Shown here one piece after another: positions 62,253 to 64,000 of a DNA stretch of 64,000 bases. The notes under the pieces are model-generated. The model searched no databases. It was not told the DNA's origin and was given only the letters and a program-made list of their open reading frames with translations. The position numbers and the translations under genes are program-made. Source of the DNA: Belliella baltica DSM 15883 (GTDB lineage Bacteria; Bacteroidota; Bacteroidia; Cytophagales; Cyclobacteriaceae). Location: the NCBI RefSeq assembly GCF_000265405.1, contig NC_018010.1, positions 2,253,501-2,317,500 of the forward strand, written 5' to 3'. Numbering within the stretch: the first letter of the stretch is position 1; each line of letters starts with the position of its first letter.

Positions 62253-63089
62253 ATGAAACTATACCAAATTAAAGCTTTAGCAATCACTTTCTTCATGAGT
62301 TTTGCGATTAATACGTTTGCCCAAGATGAAAACTTCTACATTTTTCTGAGTTTTGGACAGTCCAATATGGAAGGTTTTGCAAAGTTTGAGGAACAAGATA
62401 CTGTTGAAGATGAACGATTCAAGGTCTTGCAAGCTGTGGATTGTGAGAATCTTGGTAGAAAAAAAGGGCAGTGGTACCCTGCAGTCGCTCCAATTACAAG
62501 ATGTGATACAGGATTGAGTCCAGCGGATTATTTTGGCAGGACATTGACAGAGCACTTACCAAAAAACATCAAAGTTGGAATAATCAATGTATCTGTAGGA
62601 GGATCGAAAATAGAGCTTTTTGATAAAGGAAATCATCAATCATACGTGGCCTCTTCACCGGACTGGCTCCAAAATACCGTGAAAAAATATGATGGAGACC
62701 CTTACAGCAGACTAATCGAACTTGCAAAAATTGCCCAAAAAGATGGTGTGATCAAAGGAATTCTTCTACACCAAGGAGAATCAAATACAGGGGATCAATC
62801 ATGGCCTCAAAAAGTCAAAGGAGTCTATGATACTATTCTTTCTGATTTGGGTATGGATCCGGATGCACTTCCTCTTCTTGCAGGAGAAATGGTCAGTGAG
62901 GATGAAGGAGGAAAGTGTGCAAGCATGAATCCAATCATTCAAACATTACCAACAGTAATTCCTCAAGCGCATGTGATTTCTTCTGAAGACTGTGAAGCTG
63001 TAGATGATGGATTGCACTTTTCTGCTGCAGGATATAGAGAACTTGGAAAAAGATATGGAATGAAAATGTTGACCCTCTTGAATTATTGA
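62253..63089 (+). CDS. SGNH acetylxylan esterase (CE6-like)
   Basis: A 278-residue secreted esterase with signal peptide (FFMSFAINTFAQ). It has catalytic Ser37 (FGQSNMEGF), NVSVGGSKIELF, LLHQGESNTGD and the Asp-x-x-His pair in DDGLHFSAAGY. This is the SASA/CE6 pattern of carbohydrate acetylesterases. It should remove acetyl groups from xylan fragments. It starts 15 bp after the GH95 gene and is a second, shorter esterase of the locus. Confidence 0.9.
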   Translation: MKLYQIKALAITFFMSFAINTFAQDENFYIFLSFGQSNMEGFAKFEEQDTVEDERFKVLQAVDCENLGRKKGQWYPAVAPITRCDTGLSPADYFGRTLTEHLPKNIKVGIINVSVGGSKIELFDKGNHQSYVASSPDWLQNTVKKYDGDPYSRLIELAKIAQKDGVIKGILLHQGESNTGDQSWPQKVKGVYDTILSDLGMDPDALPLLAGEMVSEDEGGKCASMNPIIQTLPTVIPQAHVISSEDCEAVDDGLHFSAAGYRELGKRYGMKMLTLLNY

Positions 63090-63176
63090 AATTGAATAAG
63101 ATAAACTCAAAAAATCCAAAGAGCGATAAGTAGTTGGATCATTGACTTTTCAATAATCCTAAAAAAATCATCAGTA

Positions 63177-64000
63177 ATGAAGAATAAAGCTTATAAATAT
63201 ACCAGTAACATGAATAAACTCAAACCTACGATTTTAGCTGTTTTAATGGTTTTCTTATCCTTTTCTGAAGGATTTAGCCAAAACAAGAAAAGTAATGCAC
63301 CCGTCTTTTCTGAAGTTGTCTATGAAGGGAAAGACCAAGTTTACATAGACAATCCACTCCTGGAAGGTGAGTTTTACAATCCTCTTCTTCAAGGATGCTA
63401 CCCTGATCCTGCCATCACAAGGAAAGGAGATGATTATTTCATGGTAGTTTCTTCTTTTGTAATGTTTCCGGGAGTACCGATTTTCCACTCCAAAGACTTG
63501 GTGAATTGGACTCAGATAGGGCATGTTTTGGATAGAAAATCTCAGCTCAAAGTACAGGATGCTGCAATTGCAATGGGTGTTTTTGCTCCAGATATCAAGT
63601 ATAATCCATATAACGATACATTTTACATGATCACAACTCAGTTTGCTGGTGATTTCGGGAATATAGTTGTGAAAACAAAAGATCCATTTCAAGGCTGGAG
63701 TGATCCTATCAAATTAAAATTTGATGGAATTGATCCTGGAATTTTCTTTGATGATAATGGGAAAGCTTACGTTGTGCACAACGACGCACCAAATAGAGGC
63801 GAAGAAAGATATGATGGACACCGCGTTATCAAAATCTGGGAGTATGATTTGGAAAATGATCAAGTTGTCGCAGGTACAGATAAAATAATTGTTGATGGGG
63901 GAGTTGATCCTTCAAAAAATCCAATCTGGATTGAGGCTCCTCATCTTTACAAAAAAGACGGGATGTATTATTTGATGTGTGCTGAAGGCGGAACTGGCGG
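63177..64000 (+). CDS. GH43-family hydrolase, C-terminus beyond the window
   Basis: An open frame from ATG 63177 (or ATG 63210, better placed before the signal peptide PTILAVLMVFLSFSEGFSQ) runs to the window end, about 274 codons. The GH43 propeller shows base Asp in LQGCYPDPAITR, FAPDIKY, GIDPGIFFDDNG and acid Glu in IWIEAPHLYKK. Style matches beta-xylosidases of GH43 with a further C-terminal sandwich. It is the fourth GH43 of the locus and follows the CE6-like gene by 87 bp. Confidence 0.88.
   Translation, partial: MKNKAYKYTSNMNKLKPTILAVLMVFLSFSEGFSQNKKSNAPVFSEVVYEGKDQVYIDNPLLEGEFYNPLLQGCYPDPAITRKGDDYFMVVSSFVMFPGVPIFHSKDLVNWTQIGHVLDRKSQLKVQDAAIAMGVFAPDIKYNPYNDTFYMITTQFAGDFGNIVVKTKDPFQGWSDPIKLKFDGIDPGIFFDDNGKAYVVHNDAPNRGEERYDGHRVIKIWEYDLENDQVVAGTDKIIVDGGVDPSKNPIWIEAPHLYKKDGMYYLMCAEGGTG

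Overview
The window reads as a chromosome segment of a Bacteroidota bacterium. Tandem susC/susD pairs, BfmA/BfmB-type mobilization genes, a TAnnTTTG-type promoter box, weak Shine-Dalgarno use and low GC all point that way. A Cytophagales/Cyclobacteriaceae-like member (Algoriphagus type) is my best guess, made from protein style only. No database search was possible, so family names come from motifs and gene order.

Layout. (1) 1-6.0 kb, chromosomal genes: a 5-methylcytosine methyltransferase cut by the window edge, preceded by an XRE regulator (a candidate restriction-modification control pair), a NamZ-like exo-muramidase, an FtsX/LolE-like permease, a family 2 glycosyltransferase, an ATP-grasp protein and a small membrane protein. 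(2) 6.2-34.7 kb, a 28.4-kb genomic island in the 3' end of tRNA-Ser(TGA). It is bounded by a 61-bp direct repeat with two mismatches (6295-6355 and 34667-34727). Its right half is an integrative mobilizable element backbone: tyrosine integrase, two-helix membrane protein, HTH/excisionase-like protein, DUF3987 ATPase, BfmA, and BfmB relaxase. Its left half is anti-phage cargo: a SIR2-STAND protein, a two-gene module with a PD-(D/E)XK-like protein, and an eight-gene minus-strand series hsdM-hsdS-orf42-sir2-herA-abiEi-abiEii-hsdR. Three insertion sequences (IS1595, IS66 and IS3 families) sit at the join of the two halves. (3) 34.9-64 kb: a YdeI-like gene, then a xylan utilization locus with GH43, an acetylesterase, two susCD pairs, a DUF1735 lipoprotein, a GH10-like protein lacking both catalytic glutamates, GH5, GH10, two GH43, GH95, a CE6-like esterase and a further GH43 cut by the window end.

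The most interesting part is the composite defence series. A type I restriction-modification system is split: hsdMS at the promoter end, hsdR at the far end, and SIR2-HerA plus an AbiE toxin-antitoxin pair in between. hsdR overlaps the AbiE toxin gene by 4 bp, and the abiE promoter carries two perfect 10-10-10 inverted repeats. Restriction is therefore probably transcribed, at least partly, from a promoter that the AbiEi antitoxin represses. A 42-codon gene absent from ordinary annotation sits between hsdS and sir2 and shares an ATGA overlap with sir2. The upstream regions of the SIR2-STAND gene and of hsdM share a conserved ~100-bp element. A partial third copy lies beyond hsdR, so the repeats also mark possible module borders.

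In the xylan locus, SusCD and surface lipoproteins would bind and import xylan fragments, GH10/GH5 would cut the backbone, esterases would deacetylate, and GH43/GH95 would trim side chains and oligomers. No regulator is encoded in the window, but two LacI-type operator-like sites lie between the divergent GH43 and esterase genes.
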